Shown here: in pieces, positions 25,977-35,231 of the stretch
How the letters are laid out: the number at the start of each line of letters is the position of its first letter
Position numbering within the stretch: the stretch's first letter is position 1
NCBI RefSeq assembly: GCF_034377145.1
Contig: NZ_CP139708.1
Coordinates: 1 to 64,000, forward strand
Source of the DNA: Sulfitobacter sp. OXR-159
Lineage (GTDB): Bacteria; Pseudomonadota; Alphaproteobacteria; Rhodobacterales; Rhodobacteraceae
Direction of reading: 5' to 3'
DNA length: 64,000 bases
The notes under the pieces: generated by a model
The model's input: the letters and a program-made list of their open reading frames with translations, nothing else
The model's database searches: none
Told to the model about the DNA's origin: nothing
Position numbers and translations under genes: made by a program

Positions 25977-26738
25977 TTAATCTTTCTTTGTCTCTACATC
26001 TGTCGCCAGTGACCGGCTGGCTTTGCCCGCTGCTTTGCGCGCCTCTTCGGCCCGCGCAATTGCGGCATCAATCGGTGCGCGGTCCGAGGTGCCCGAGAAA
26101 TTGTCGAGGCTCGGCATCGCTTCGGCCACATGTAGGTAACGCTCTCCTGCGACCTCAAGCAGCCGGTCAAGTTCGCTGAGCGGATCGCCGTGATCGTCGA
26201 CCCGCAGGTCGAGATAGGCGTGGTCCTGCCCGCGGTGGATGACCAGCCCCGCCGCCTGACGCCCGCGTTTGTCGCCGCCCGCCTCTTCGCCTGCGCGCAT
26301 CGCGGCAAGCAGGCGTTCGGCCATCGGCAGATCACTGCGGGCGGCGTAGGTGTCGAACGTGGCCTCCACCACCTCCGGCCCGGTTAGCATATTGCCTGCA
26401 ACGGAGTGGATCGTGCCAACGCGGTGCCCGGCCCATTCGACACAGCCCGCGCCTGTGTGCGCGGCGAAATTCCCCTCGGCGTCGAGCATGTGGGACTGGC
26501 GGATATCGCGGCCTGCGTCGCGCGCGGCGAATTCCTTCAGCAGTGCTTCGGCGGGGTCGCCGCTTTCCAACATGCGCCGGCCTTCGGTCCCCCAAAGCGG
26601 ATTGACGAAAGCCTGTGTCGCCACGGCGACACGGCGCCCCATATAGGGCACAGCAGCCCCGCAGGCGAAAAAACGGCTCGCCACGGCGATGCCGATCTCA
26701 TGGCTTTCGGGGTCACGGGCGATGATGGAATAGGTCAT
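25977..26738 (-). CDS. DUF1028 family protein
   Basis: A 253-residue protein of the DUF1028 family, which has an Ntn-hydrolase-like fold and often occurs beside peptide transporters and gamma-glutamyltransferases. Conserved segments visible are MTYSIIARDPESHEIGIAVAS at the N terminus, AVATQAFVNPLWG, SHMLDAEGNFAAHTG and AGNMLTGPEVV. The C-terminal 40 residues are lysine- and alanine-rich and probably flexible. No biochemical activity is firmly assigned. It sits 3 bases after the gamma-glutamyltransferase gene, so a role in peptide or amide hydrolysis is a reasonable guess. Confidence 0.87.
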   Translation of the reverse strand: MTYSIIARDPESHEIGIAVASRFFACGAAVPYMGRRVAVATQAFVNPLWGTEGRRMLESGDPAEALLKEFAARDAGRDIRQSHMLDAEGNFAAHTGAGCVEWAGHRVGTIHSVAGNMLTGPEVVEATFDTYAARSDLPMAERLLAAMRAGEEAGGDKRGRQAAGLVIHRGQDHAYLDLRVDDHGDPLSELDRLLEVAGERYLHVAEAMPSLDNFSGTSDRAPIDAAIARAEEARKAAGKASRSLATDVETKKD

Positions 26739-26741
26739 GGG

Positions 26742-28535
26742 TTAACGTCCTACGGCATAGGCCTGCATCAGGCGGGGGGTCGCGGCGGCCTGAAGGCTGC
26801 CATCGGGATTACGCAGCGCAGCGGTCATGCGCCCCACCGACCACGGTTCGGCCACGGTGACGATATGGCCCCGTGCGCGCAGCGCGTCGATCACCGCAGC
26901 GCCGACATTGGGTTCGATCATCATCTCGCCGGGCAGGGCTTGGCGGGGAAAGAAGCTGCTTTGAAAATGCATGGTGTGGAACAGCGGCGCGTCCATGCCC
27001 TCTTGCAGGTCGAGCCCGTGATGCACAAAGCGCAGGAACCAGATCAGCTGCCATTGATCCTGCTGATCGCCACCCGGTGTGCCAAAAACCAACTGCCGCC
27101 CGTCTGAATGTTCGGCAAAGGAGGGGGTCAACGTGGTGCGCGGACGCCGACCGGGGGCGAGGGAGGTGGGCAAACCGCGTTCAAGCCAAAACATCTGCGC
27201 GCGCGAGTTCAGTGGAAAGCCAAGCCCCGGCACGACCGGATTGCTTTGCAGCCACCCGCCCGAAGGCGTGGCCGAGACCATATTGCCCCAGCGGTCGATC
27301 ACATCAAGGTGCACGGTATCGCCGCGTTTTTCGGTCAGATGGGCCATCGTGGGCTCTTGCGGGGCGGCATTCTGGACGCCGAAATCACGGGCTGCGCGTT
27401 CGATATAACGCTCGGCCAAATGCTCCAACCCCGCGATCACGCCGGGGCGCTGCTCAAGGGACGCTTTGCCGTTGACCAGTTTCGCACGCTCAGCGTTATA
27501 GGCGTCAGAAAGTAGTTCTTCCATCGGGATGATGCTCTGTTCGGGGTCGCCGTAGTAGGCTTCGCGGTCGGCATAGGCGAGTTTCATCGCCTCGATAACC
27601 GTATGGGTAAAAGAGGCACCCATCGGGTCCATCGCGGCCAGATCAAAATGCTTGAGAATGGCGAGGGCCTGCAAAAACACCGGCCCCTGCGACCATGCGT
27701 GGGTCTTATGCACCGTCCAGCCGTGATACTCATACGTGAGCGTGTCTTCGTAGCTGGCCTGCCATTTGGCCATATCTTCGCGCGCCAGAAGGGCGCTGTT
27801 CTTTTGCTCGGACACGTCATGCACGCAGGCGTCTTCGAGGTAGTCGAAAATGGCATCCGCCACGAACCCTTCGGACCAGATTTTGCGCGCCGCTTCGATC
27901 TGCGCGCTCCGGTCTTCGCCCACGGCTTCGGCCTCGCTGACCAACCGTTCATAGGTGGCGGCCAGATCGGGGTTTTTAAAGTTGGCATTGGGCTCTGGCG
28001 CCGCGCCGCCGGGCGTCCAGACGGCGGCGGAGCTGGGCCATTCGGCGGCGAAATATTCGGCCAGCCCCTTGATGGTGTTCGACACGCGCGGCAGCACCGG
28101 ATGGCCATCGCGGGCATAATCGATCGCGGGCTGCAGCACGTCGCGCAGACCCATGGTGCCATGGTCGCGCAGCATCAGCATCCAGCCGTCAAAGGCACCG
28201 GGCACCACTGTCGACAAAAGCCCCGAGCCGGGGATCAGTTTCAGCCCGAGTTCCTCAAAATGCTCCAGCTTGGCGGCGGCGGGGCTGACCCCTTGGGCGC
28301 AGACGACCTTGGTCGCCTTCTTTTCCGCGTCGTGAAAGATGATCGGCAGATCGCCCGCCGGGCCGTTCAAATGCGGCTCAACAATCTGCAAAACGAATCC
28401 CGCAGCCACAGCGGCGTCAAAAGCATTGCCGCCTTTTTCGAGGATGCCAAAACCCACGGTCGAAGCGATCCAATGGGTCGAAGTGGTGACACCGAATGAA
28501 CCGCGGATCTCGGGGCGGGTGGTAAAGGGGGTCAT
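26742..28535 (-). CDS. ggt: Gamma-glutamyltransferase family hydrolase (first copy)
   Basis: Ntn-hydrolase of the gamma-glutamyltranspeptidase family, 597 residues from ATG 28535. The expected self-cleavage nucleophile is T407 (GDTVHLDVID), aligned with the TTHYSVVD motif of E. coli GGT. Downstream family segments include FWLERGLPTSLAPGRRPRTT and VFGTPGGDQQ. The position after the nucleophile is V rather than T, so activity may differ from classical GGT. No signal peptide is visible, which suggests cytosolic hydrolysis of gamma-glutamyl peptides after import by the ABC transporter encoded upstream. It lies 11 bases after the permease gene. Confidence 0.9.
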   Translation of the reverse strand: MTPFTTRPEIRGSFGVTTSTHWIASTVGFGILEKGGNAFDAAVAAGFVLQIVEPHLNGPAGDLPIIFHDAEKKATKVVCAQGVSPAAAKLEHFEELGLKLIPGSGLLSTVVPGAFDGWMLMLRDHGTMGLRDVLQPAIDYARDGHPVLPRVSNTIKGLAEYFAAEWPSSAAVWTPGGAAPEPNANFKNPDLAATYERLVSEAEAVGEDRSAQIEAARKIWSEGFVADAIFDYLEDACVHDVSEQKNSALLAREDMAKWQASYEDTLTYEYHGWTVHKTHAWSQGPVFLQALAILKHFDLAAMDPMGASFTHTVIEAMKLAYADREAYYGDPEQSIIPMEELLSDAYNAERAKLVNGKASLEQRPGVIAGLEHLAERYIERAARDFGVQNAAPQEPTMAHLTEKRGDTVHLDVIDRWGNMVSATPSGGWLQSNPVVPGLGFPLNSRAQMFWLERGLPTSLAPGRRPRTTLTPSFAEHSDGRQLVFGTPGGDQQDQWQLIWFLRFVHHGLDLQEGMDAPLFHTMHFQSSFFPRQALPGEMMIEPNVGAAVIDALRARGHIVTVAEPWSVGRMTAALRNPDGSLQAAATPRLMQAYAVGR

Positions 28536-28546
28536 GTCGTCTCCGG

Positions 28547-29446
28547 TCAGTGTTCGCGCGGGTCCAGCGCATCGCGCAGACCATCGCCGAGAAGGTTGAA
28601 GCCAAGCACGACCATGAAGATCGCAATGCCGGGCCAAAGCGCCATCCATGGCGCTTGATTGAGGAAGTTCTTCGCCGTGTTCAGCATCGACCCCCAAGAG
28701 GGCGCGGGCGGCTGTTGGCCGAGGCCGAGGAACGACAGCGAGGCTTCGGCGATGATCGCAGTGGCGACGGTCAGCGTGGCTTGCACAAGCACGGGCGGCA
28801 GCACGTTGGGGAAAATATAGCGGCGCAGGATGCGTGGGGTCGACAGGCCAATGGCACGCGCGCTTTCGACGTAATCCTCGGCGGCGACGCTGAGCACTTG
28901 ACCACGGGTGAGGCGGATGAAGATCGGCGTGGCCGAGATGCCGATGGCGATCATCGCGTTGGTCAGGCTCGGCCCAAGGAAAGCCGCCAGCGCGATGGCA
29001 AGGATCAGGAAGGGCGCGGCCAGCAGCGCCTCGGTGCAGCGCGAAATGATCGCATCGGTCCAGCCGCCGAAATAGCCGGCAATGATGCCCAGAGGGACGC
29101 CAAGCCCAAGCGCGATGGCAACCGAAACGACCCCCGCCAGCAGGGATGCCTGCGCCCCCCAGATCAGCCGCGACAACACATCGCGGCCCAATTCATCGGT
29201 GCCGAACCAATGCGCGGCGGAGGGCCCTTTGCGCACAGCCCCCCAATCGGTGGCGGCAGGGTCGGGGATCGGCAACAGGGGGGCCAAGATAGCGATGGCG
29301 CAGAAGAAAACCACCAGCACGCCGCCAAGCATGGCGCTGCGGTGGTGGCGGAATTTCTTCCAGACCCGGTTTTCCGGACGGGCAGAGAGGACCGGATCAG
29401 CGGCGCTTTCGGCGTCGATGGTGATGGGGGTGGCAGGTTGGGCCAT
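28547..29446 (-). CDS. Peptide/nickel-type ABC transporter permease (DppC-like)
   Basis: Inner-membrane permease of 299 residues. An N-terminal OppC-type extension (VWKKFRHHRSAMLGG) is followed by the transmembrane BPD domain, with the EAA loop near EDYVESARAIGLSTPRIL and a further conserved FLGLGQQPPAPSWG. It overlaps the DppB-like gene by one base and precedes ggt by 11 bases. With the other four genes it forms a complete family-5 peptide importer, in a layout like the E. coli glutathione (gsi) system, so gamma-glutamyl peptides or glutathione are likely cargo. Confidence 0.92.
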   Translation of the reverse strand: MAQPATPITIDAESAADPVLSARPENRVWKKFRHHRSAMLGGVLVVFFCAIAILAPLLPIPDPAATDWGAVRKGPSAAHWFGTDELGRDVLSRLIWGAQASLLAGVVSVAIALGLGVPLGIIAGYFGGWTDAIISRCTEALLAAPFLILAIALAAFLGPSLTNAMIAIGISATPIFIRLTRGQVLSVAAEDYVESARAIGLSTPRILRRYIFPNVLPPVLVQATLTVATAIIAEASLSFLGLGQQPPAPSWGSMLNTAKNFLNQAPWMALWPGIAIFMVVLGFNLLGDGLRDALDPREH

Positions 29447-30390
29447 TATTGCTTCCTCAGGCGGGGGTTCAGCAGCACATAGGCGACATCGGCCAGCAGG
29501 TTCATAAAGATAAAGCCAACGGCGGTAACGAGGACGATCCCCTGAACCACGGCGTAATCGCGGTTGAATACGGCATCGACCACAAGCTTGCCAAAGCCGG
29601 GGATGGTGAAAATCTGCTCGGTCAGCACCGCGCCCGCGATAAGTTCACCAAACAAGAGCGCAGTCAGGGTAACGATGGGCGTCAGCGCATTGCGGAAGGC
29701 GTGTTTGAGGATAACCTTCCGCTCGACCAGACCCTTGGCGCGGGCGGTGCGGACGTAGTCACTGCTCAGCACGCTCAGCATGGCCGACCGCGTGTGGCGC
29801 ATCAGCGTGGCGGCGAGTGCTGTGCCCAGCACGAAGGCGGGCATGATCATCACGGTGATGGAGCGGATGGGGTCTTCGCTCAGGGGCACATAGCCCGAAG
29901 CGGGCAGCAGCTTCCATTTCACCGAGACCAGCAGGATCAGCATGATCCCTAGCCAGAAGTTCGGGATCGACAGGCCCGAGAGCGCCACCACATTGGCTAC
30001 ATAATCGGTCACGGTGCCCTTCTTGACGGCCGAGAAGATGCCCGCAGGCACGCCGATCAGCAGGGCAAAGATCATCGCCATCGTCGCCAATTGGATCGTG
30101 ACGGGCAGCTTTTCCCCGATCAGCTCAAGCACGGGCTGGTTGGTGCGCAGCGAAATGCCCAAGTCCCCCGTCAGCGCGTTGCCGATCCAAGTGAAATATT
30201 GCACCGGGATTGGGTCATTCAGGCGGTATTTCTCGCGCAGGAATTCCAGCACCTGCGGGTCGCGTTCTTCGCCGGCCATGGCCAGCACCGGATCGCCCGG
30301 CAGCAGCTTTTGCAAGGTGAAGACAAAGACCGAGATCAAGATGATCGTCGGGATCGCGATCACCAGACGGCGCAGGATGAAGGACAGCAT
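29446..30390 (-). CDS. Peptide ABC transporter permease (DppB-like)
   Basis: Inner-membrane permease of 314 residues with the DppB N terminus (MLSFILRRLVIAIPTIILIS) and about six membrane segments. The conserved LPGDPVLAMAG and the coupling loop YVRTARAKGLVERKVILKHAFRNA, which contacts the ATPases, are present. It lies second among the membrane genes: dppA-like binding protein, a hairpin, this gene, then the DppC-like partner overlapping by TAATG. Both permeases are needed for the import channel. Confidence 0.93.
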   Translation of the reverse strand: MLSFILRRLVIAIPTIILISVFVFTLQKLLPGDPVLAMAGEERDPQVLEFLREKYRLNDPIPVQYFTWIGNALTGDLGISLRTNQPVLELIGEKLPVTIQLATMAMIFALLIGVPAGIFSAVKKGTVTDYVANVVALSGLSIPNFWLGIMLILLVSVKWKLLPASGYVPLSEDPIRSITVMIMPAFVLGTALAATLMRHTRSAMLSVLSSDYVRTARAKGLVERKVILKHAFRNALTPIVTLTALLFGELIAGAVLTEQIFTIPGFGKLVVDAVFNRDYAVVQGIVLVTAVGFIFMNLLADVAYVLLNPRLRKQ

Positions 30391-30416
30391 TTTGAAACGT
30401 CTCGCTCAGGGGAGGG

Positions 30417-30443
30417 GCACCGCCGGGACCGGCCCGGCGGTGC
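30417..30443. terminator. Perfect 11-bp hairpin after the binding-protein gene
   Basis: GCACCGCCGGG and CCCGGCGGTGC around a 5-base ACCGG loop, in the 67-base gap between the dppA-like and dppB-like genes. There is no T tract on the transcribed strand, so it probably protects the 3' end of the binding-protein message rather than ending transcription. Confidence 0.55.
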
Positions 30444-30457
30444 ATATGGAGAAGGTT

Positions 30458-31972
30458 TTACCCTTCTTCTTTTTTCATACCTTCAAGGCGGATCATGCCA
30501 TCAGGATAGGGGGTGAAGCCGGAGATGTCGGAGTCCAGCGCCCAGATCCATGTCTGGTGATAGAGGTACACGATCGGCAGCTCTTCGTTCAGGATCGCAC
30601 GGGCCGCGGTGTAGCTTTCGCGACGCACGTCTTGATCGTTGGATTTGCGCGCTTTGTTCAGCAGCTCATCCACTTCCGGGTTCGAGAACTTGGAATCGTT
30701 GATGCCGCCATCGGAGGTCATGAACTGGTGGATGTTGCCATCGGGGTCCACACGGCCCGACCAGCCGATCTGGCTCGCCTGATAGTCCCCCGCCGATTGG
30801 TCGGCCAGCAGCGTCGCGAATTCCTTGGAGGTGATCGAGATGTTGATCCCCGCCTCAGCCGCCATGGATTGCACGACCTGCATCAGTTGCAGCGGGATCG
30901 TAGTGTTGGGCACCTGCACCTCAAGGTCGATCCCATCGGCAAAGCCTGCTTCGGCCAGCAGTTCTTTGGCCTTTTCTACGTCACGCTCGGGCACGGGAAA
31001 GTCGGTGCTGTACCAAGGCGAGTTCGGCGGGAAGGGCTGGTTGCCCGCGGCGAAGGCACCGTTGAAGACGACCTGATTGATTGCTTCGCGGTCGATCGCA
31101 TAGCTCAGCGCCTGACGCAGACGTTTGTCGTTGCCCCAAGGGTTGTCGCCCTTTTCGCCATTGGCGACATTGATGGTGATGCCTTGATAGCCCAGCGACA
31201 CGGCGCTTTCGACCTTGATGCCGTCGTCACCCTCGGCCTGCGCCAGATCGGTTGCGGCGAGGCGCTCCAGCATGTCGATGTCGCCCGATTGCAGGTTCGC
31301 CAGACGCACGGTGGTGTCGGGGATCGGCAGGTAGGTCACGCTGTCAAAGTGGTATTCGTCGGCGTTGTAATAGTCGGCGAATTTCTCCAGCACGATCCGG
31401 TCTTGGGCTACACGCTCTTTGAACTGGTAGGGGCCCGAACAGACCGGGTTCAGGCCAAAGTCATCGCCCGCCGCTTCGGCAGCTGTGGGGGAAACCATCA
31501 TGCCCGCGCGGTCGGCGAACTGCGCCATCAGCGTGGCGTCGGCATCGGCCAGATCAAAGCGGATTTCATGGCTGCCCAGCACTTCGACGCCGGTGATGGA
31601 GGAAAGCTCGGACTTGCGGCGCGAGGTCTCAAGGTTCTGGCTGCGGTCGATGTTGGCGGCCACGGCCTCGGCATCAAACGGTGTGCCGTCATGGAAGACC
31701 GCATCGTCGCGCAGCATCATGGTCAGTTGCTTGCCATCCTCAGAAAAGGACCATTCGGTCGCCAGTTGGGGGATGATTTCCAGATCAGGCGTGATGTCCA
31801 CCAGCTTGTCGCAAAGCGAGGTATAGACGATCCGCCCCACAAAGGTGCGCGACTGGTCGGGGTCCAGCACATCGGCGTCAGATTGCAGCGCGATGCGCAG
31901 GTCAGCCGCCTGCGCGCCGAGGGTGGTGGCCCCCAGCAGCGCGGCGGCGAGGGTCATTTTGGTCAGTGTCAT
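30458..31972 (-). CDS. Peptide ABC transporter substrate-binding protein (family 5)
   Basis: Periplasmic binding protein of 504 residues. Signal peptide MTLTKMTLAAALLGATTL, with cleavage near AQAAD. The SBP family 5 signature region runs from PQLATEWSFSEDGKQLTM through LRDDAVFHDGTPFDAEAV, and the C-terminal half shows VFNGAFAAGNQPFPP. Length is normal for DppA/GsiB-type receptors. Located between the ATPase and permease genes of the operon. The downstream ggt gene suggests gamma-glutamyl peptides or glutathione as ligand. Confidence 0.93.
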   Translation of the reverse strand: MTLTKMTLAAALLGATTLGAQAADLRIALQSDADVLDPDQSRTFVGRIVYTSLCDKLVDITPDLEIIPQLATEWSFSEDGKQLTMMLRDDAVFHDGTPFDAEAVAANIDRSQNLETSRRKSELSSITGVEVLGSHEIRFDLADADATLMAQFADRAGMMVSPTAAEAAGDDFGLNPVCSGPYQFKERVAQDRIVLEKFADYYNADEYHFDSVTYLPIPDTTVRLANLQSGDIDMLERLAATDLAQAEGDDGIKVESAVSLGYQGITINVANGEKGDNPWGNDKRLRQALSYAIDREAINQVVFNGAFAAGNQPFPPNSPWYSTDFPVPERDVEKAKELLAEAGFADGIDLEVQVPNTTIPLQLMQVVQSMAAEAGINISITSKEFATLLADQSAGDYQASQIGWSGRVDPDGNIHQFMTSDGGINDSKFSNPEVDELLNKARKSNDQDVRRESYTAARAILNEELPIVYLYHQTWIWALDSDISGFTPYPDGMIRLEGMKKEEG

Positions 31973-32013
31973 ATCGAACTCTCCTGTCGTTTCATTAAGT
32001 CTGTTTTAGCCTG

Positions 32014-33123
32014 TTATTCTTGGTCTTGGCGGGGGCGGAGCGTTGTCCGATCCCGCATGGCGTCTTGGTAAAGCGCAAAGCGCGCGGCAGCGCCGGGAGC
32101 ACGTTCGGGCGCATCGGCAAGGCCGAGGTCCGGCGTCGCGGCGGCGATCTCTTCGAAATAGTGGCAAGCGGCGATATGGCCGTCGCCGGCATCGGTTTCG
32201 CGCAAGGCAGGCGGCTCACTCGCGCAGCGTTCTTTGGCATAGGGGCAGCGGGTGTGAAAACGACAGCCCGAGGGTGGGTTGGCCGGGCTTGGCATCTCGC
32301 CCTCAAGTGCAGTCTGCGGCGTGCGTGCCCCATGGGCGGCGACCGGAATGGCCGACAAGAGGGCACGGGTGTAGGGGTGACGCGGATGGTTGTAGACCGT
32401 ATCGACATCGCCCTGTTCGACGATTTGCCCCAGATACATCACCGCCACACGGTCGCTCATGTGGCGGATCACGGCGAGGTCATGGGCGATGATGACCAGC
32501 GTGAGACCCAATTCATCGCGCAGATCGCCCAGCAGGTTAATCACCTGCGCCTGCACCGACACATCAAGGGCCGAGACAGGCTCATCCCCGATCACCAGCT
32601 TCGGGGCCGAGGCCAGCGCGCGGGCAATCCCGATCCGTTGGCGCTGGCCGCCCGAAAATTCATGTGGGTAGCGTTCCGCGTGCTCGGGGCGCAGGCCGAC
32701 TTTGGCCAGCAGTTCCGCCACTTTGCCGCGCCGCTCAGAGGCGGACATTTTTGGGAAATGCGTCTCCAGCGGTTCGCCGACCAGCTTGCCGACGCTCATG
32801 CGCGGGTTCAGCGACGAAAAGGGGTCCTGAAAGATGAACTGCATGTCTCGGCGCAACGCGGTCAGGTCGCGCCCGGCAAGGCTGCGCACATCGCTGCCGT
32901 CAAACTGCACATCGCCCTCGGTTGGGGTCAGCAGTCGCATGAGCAGCCGCGCGAGGGTGGATTTGCCGCAGCCGGATTCACCGACGATGGCAAAGGTCTC
33001 TCCGCGGCGCACGTCGAAGGAGACACCATCGACCGCCTTGACCGTGGCCCCTTTCGCCAAGCCACCGCCCGAGGTCTTGAAATGTTTCTTTAGCCCGCGC
33101 GCGGTCAGGATCTTGTCGGTCAT
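32014..33123 (-). CDS. Peptide ABC transporter ATPase (DppF-like)
   Basis: ATP-binding subunit of 369 residues. Walker [11 protein letters not shown] (about 51-60), Q-loop FIFQDPFSSLNPR, signature FSGGQRQRIGIARAL, Walker B LVIGDEPVSALD and H-loop VIIAHDLAV are all intact. The C-terminal oligopeptide-type extension carries the cysteine cluster GCRFHTRCPYAKERC found in many Opp/Dpp ATPases. It overlaps the DppD-like gene by ATGA and sits 41 bases ahead of the binding-protein gene. It pairs with DppD to drive import. Confidence 0.93.
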   Translation of the reverse strand: MTDKILTARGLKKHFKTSGGGLAKGATVKAVDGVSFDVRRGETFAIVGESGCGKSTLARLLMRLLTPTEGDVQFDGSDVRSLAGRDLTALRRDMQFIFQDPFSSLNPRMSVGKLVGEPLETHFPKMSASERRGKVAELLAKVGLRPEHAERYPHEFSGGQRQRIGIARALASAPKLVIGDEPVSALDVSVQAQVINLLGDLRDELGLTLVIIAHDLAVIRHMSDRVAVMYLGQIVEQGDVDTVYNHPRHPYTRALLSAIPVAAHGARTPQTALEGEMPSPANPPSGCRFHTRCPYAKERCASEPPALRETDAGDGHIAACHYFEEIAAATPDLGLADAPERAPGAAARFALYQDAMRDRTTLRPRQDQE

Positions 33124-34160
33124 GCGCTCTGCTCCAGATGGGTCTCTAGCGGGGCGAAATGGCAGGCGACGGCGTGGCCACCTTCCAGCGGCGCAAGCGG
33201 CGGTTCCTTGGCGCAGATGGGCTGGGCGAAAGGGCAGCGCGTGGCAAAACGGCAGCCTTCAGGCATGTTCTGCGTCGTGGGCACCATGCCCGGCACGGTG
33301 GCCAAACGCCCGCGCGGACCGCTCAACTGCGGGATCGAGGACATGAGGCCAATCGTGTAGGGGTGCTGCGGGTCGTTGAAAATGCGCTCCGCCGGGCCGG
33401 TCTCAACAATCGTGCCCGCGTACATGACGGCCACGGTATCGGCGATTTCGGCCACGACGCCGAGGTCGTGGGTGATCATGATCGTGCCCATGTCGGTCTC
33501 GGCCTGAAGGTCGCGGATCAACTCAAGGATTTGTGCCTGAATGGTCACGTCGAGCGCGGTTGTAGGCTCATCCGCGATCAGTAGCGCGGGGTCGTTCACC
33601 AGCGCCATGGCGATCATCACCCGTTGGCGCATCCCGCCCGAGAGCTGATGCGGATAGTCGCGCATCCGCTTTTCCGCCGCCGGAATGCCGACCCGCTTGA
33701 GGATCGCCAGCGCCTTATTCTCGGCCTCGGACTTGCTGGCGTTGCTATGGGCAAGCACGGCTTCGGTGATCTGGTCGCCAATGCGGAACGCGGGGTTGAG
33801 CGAGGTCATCGGCTCCTGGAAGATCATGGTCATCCGACTGCCGCGCAATTTGCGCATGGCGGTGTGATCGGCAAGGTCGAGCTTTTGCCCCTCGAAAACC
33901 ATCTCGCCCGATCTGATCGTCGCAGCGCCTTCAGGTAGCAGGCCCATCATCGCCAAGGAGGTCACGCTTTTGCCGCACCCACTTTCCCCGACAACGCAAA
34001 GCGTCTTGCCCGGATGGACCGTGAAATTCACGTGGTTGATCTGGTCGCTCGGCGCACCGCGAAAGCGCAGGCTGAAGTCGCGCACTTCGAGCAAAACCTT
34101 GTCTGTGTCGGTGTTGAGGCCGATGTCAGGGCTGGGCAATGGACCGCTTTCTTGAACCAA
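33120..34160 (-). CDS. Peptide ABC transporter ATPase (DppD-like)
   Basis: First gene of the nine-gene operon, 346 residues. Walker [15 protein letters not shown], signature [15 protein letters not shown], Walker [14 protein letters not shown]-loop ITHDLG and the C-terminal [15 protein letters not shown] cluster are present. The start is uncertain: TTG 34160 gives a full-length N terminus but has no Shine-Dalgarno and lies only about 8 bases from the predicted transcription start, so the message may be almost leaderless. No better ATG occurs before the conserved DFSLRF region. Confidence 0.9.
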   Translation of the reverse strand: MVQESGPLPSPDIGLNTDTDKVLLEVRDFSLRFRGAPSDQINHVNFTVHPGKTLCVVGESGCGKSVTSLAMMGLLPEGAATIRSGEMVFEGQKLDLADHTAMRKLRGSRMTMIFQEPMTSLNPAFRIGDQITEAVLAHSNASKSEAENKALAILKRVGIPAAEKRMRDYPHQLSGGMRQRVMIAMALVNDPALLIADEPTTALDVTIQAQILELIRDLQAETDMGTIMITHDLGVVAEIADTVAVMYAGTIVETGPAERIFNDPQHPYTIGLMSSIPQLSGPRGRLATVPGMVPTTQNMPEGCRFATRCPFAQPICAKEPPLAPLEGGHAVACHFAPLETHLEQSA

Positions 34161-34486
34161 TATAAGATTGGTCTAGTATGCGGTTGCAAGTTTCTCGCTG
34201 TCAATCCGGCGATTTTAATTTTTGGGAAAGCCTTTTTCGGTCAATCTATTGCGACAGAAATTGCCTGCCGTATCAACGGCGATGCTTGATTTTTGAGCGG
34301 TCTGTGAAGGTCTGTTGGGAGGCTTGATTGCCAAGGATGGCGTTTGGTGAGATTGCGGACGGTATTTAAGAAAGGATGAATTGAAGGGGGCGGGCGCGCA
34401 TTCGGTGGGGCCGCGCTATTGTAAGGCGGTCGATTTGTTGCTTTATCGAGGGGGAGCCAAGAATTTCGAAAGGGCGGCATCCCCGC
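34161..34486. other. 326-base divergent intergenic region
   Basis: Lies between the minus-strand peptide operon and the plus-strand GntR gene. The left end holds the predicted operon promoter (34175-34204). The rest is unassigned. I see no recognisable small gene or RNA, and no clear promoter for the GntR gene; the stretch 34360-34440 is low-complexity GT/GA-rich. Confidence 0.5.
34175..34204 (-). promoter_or_regulatory. Promoter of the peptide transporter operon
   Basis: Minus strand: perfect -35 TTGACA (34204-34199), 18-base spacer, -10 CATACT (34180-34175). The predicted start near 34168 leaves a leader of only about 8 bases before TTG 34160. Confidence 0.6.
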
Positions 34487-35185
34487 ATGACCAGCAAACC
34501 TAAAACGGCGGAACGCAAGCGCGGGTCCGGGGCGCAATTTGTCTATTCTATCCTGCGGGATGAGATTCTTGATTTGACCCTGCTGCCCGGCAGCCCGATC
34601 GACGAGATTCGCCTATCCGAGCGTCTTTCGATGTCGCGCACGCCGATCCGTGAGGCATTGGTGCGGCTGGCGAGCGAGGGATTGGTGACCACGTTGCCCA
34701 ACCGTTCGACCGTGGTGGCGAATATCGACTTCATGAACCTGCATACCTTCTTTGACGCGATGACGTTGATGTACCGTGTCACCACGCGGCTGGCGGCGCA
34801 GTTTCATACCCCGGCCGATATGGCGAAGATCCGCGCGCGACAGGCAGAGTTTGCCAAGGCCGTATCGGCGCAGGACGCGCTGTCGATGATCGCCACGAAC
34901 CGTGAGTTTCATGCCGAGATCGCGCGGGCGGGGCGCAACCCTTATTACGAATCGCTTTGTTTGCGCTTGTTGGATGAGGGGCGCCGCTTGCTGCGGATGT
35001 ATTACCAATCCTTCGACGATCAGCTTCCCAGTGAGTATGTCCAAGAGCATGAGGATTTGATCGCGGCCATCGAGGCACGCGATATCGGGCGCGCGGATTC
35101 TTTGGCGGAGACCCATGCGGATCAGATTGTACGGCAGATTCAGGCGCTGATTTCGCGGGATCGGCGGCAGCACATCGAACTATAA
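34487..35185 (+). CDS. GntR family (FCD) transcriptional regulator
   Basis: A 232-residue regulator with the GntR winged helix (about residues 12-75: LPGSPIDEIRLSERLSMSRTPIREALVRL) and an FCD effector domain (about 90-220; NREFHAEIARAGRNPYYESL, AIEARDIGRADSLAETHADQ). It lies 132 bases upstream of the DapA-family gene on the same strand, and a palindrome in that gap is a likely operator. The simplest reading is a local regulator of the lyase gene. It could also act on the divergent peptide operon. Confidence 0.9.
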   Translation: MTSKPKTAERKRGSGAQFVYSILRDEILDLTLLPGSPIDEIRLSERLSMSRTPIREALVRLASEGLVTTLPNRSTVVANIDFMNLHTFFDAMTLMYRVTTRLAAQFHTPADMAKIRARQAEFAKAVSAQDALSMIATNREFHAEIARAGRNPYYESLCLRLLDEGRRLLRMYYQSFDDQLPSEYVQEHEDLIAAIEARDIGRADSLAETHADQIVRQIQALISRDRRQHIEL

Positions 35186-35231
35186 CAATAGGTAAATGCG
35201 TGGTTTTTGCGCGCGCAGAAAGCTTGCGGCG

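Noticed and set aside
26742..28697. 651-residue version of the first gamma-glutamyltransferase
   Set aside because: The upstream extension overlaps the permease gene and lacks GGT-like sequence; ATG 28535 leads directly into the family N terminus.
30014..32071. 685-codon open frame on the plus strand opposite the peptide permease and binding-protein genes
   Set aside because: It lies antisense to the family-5 binding protein and DppB-like genes, has no recognisable domain, and is of the kind produced by GC-rich third positions.
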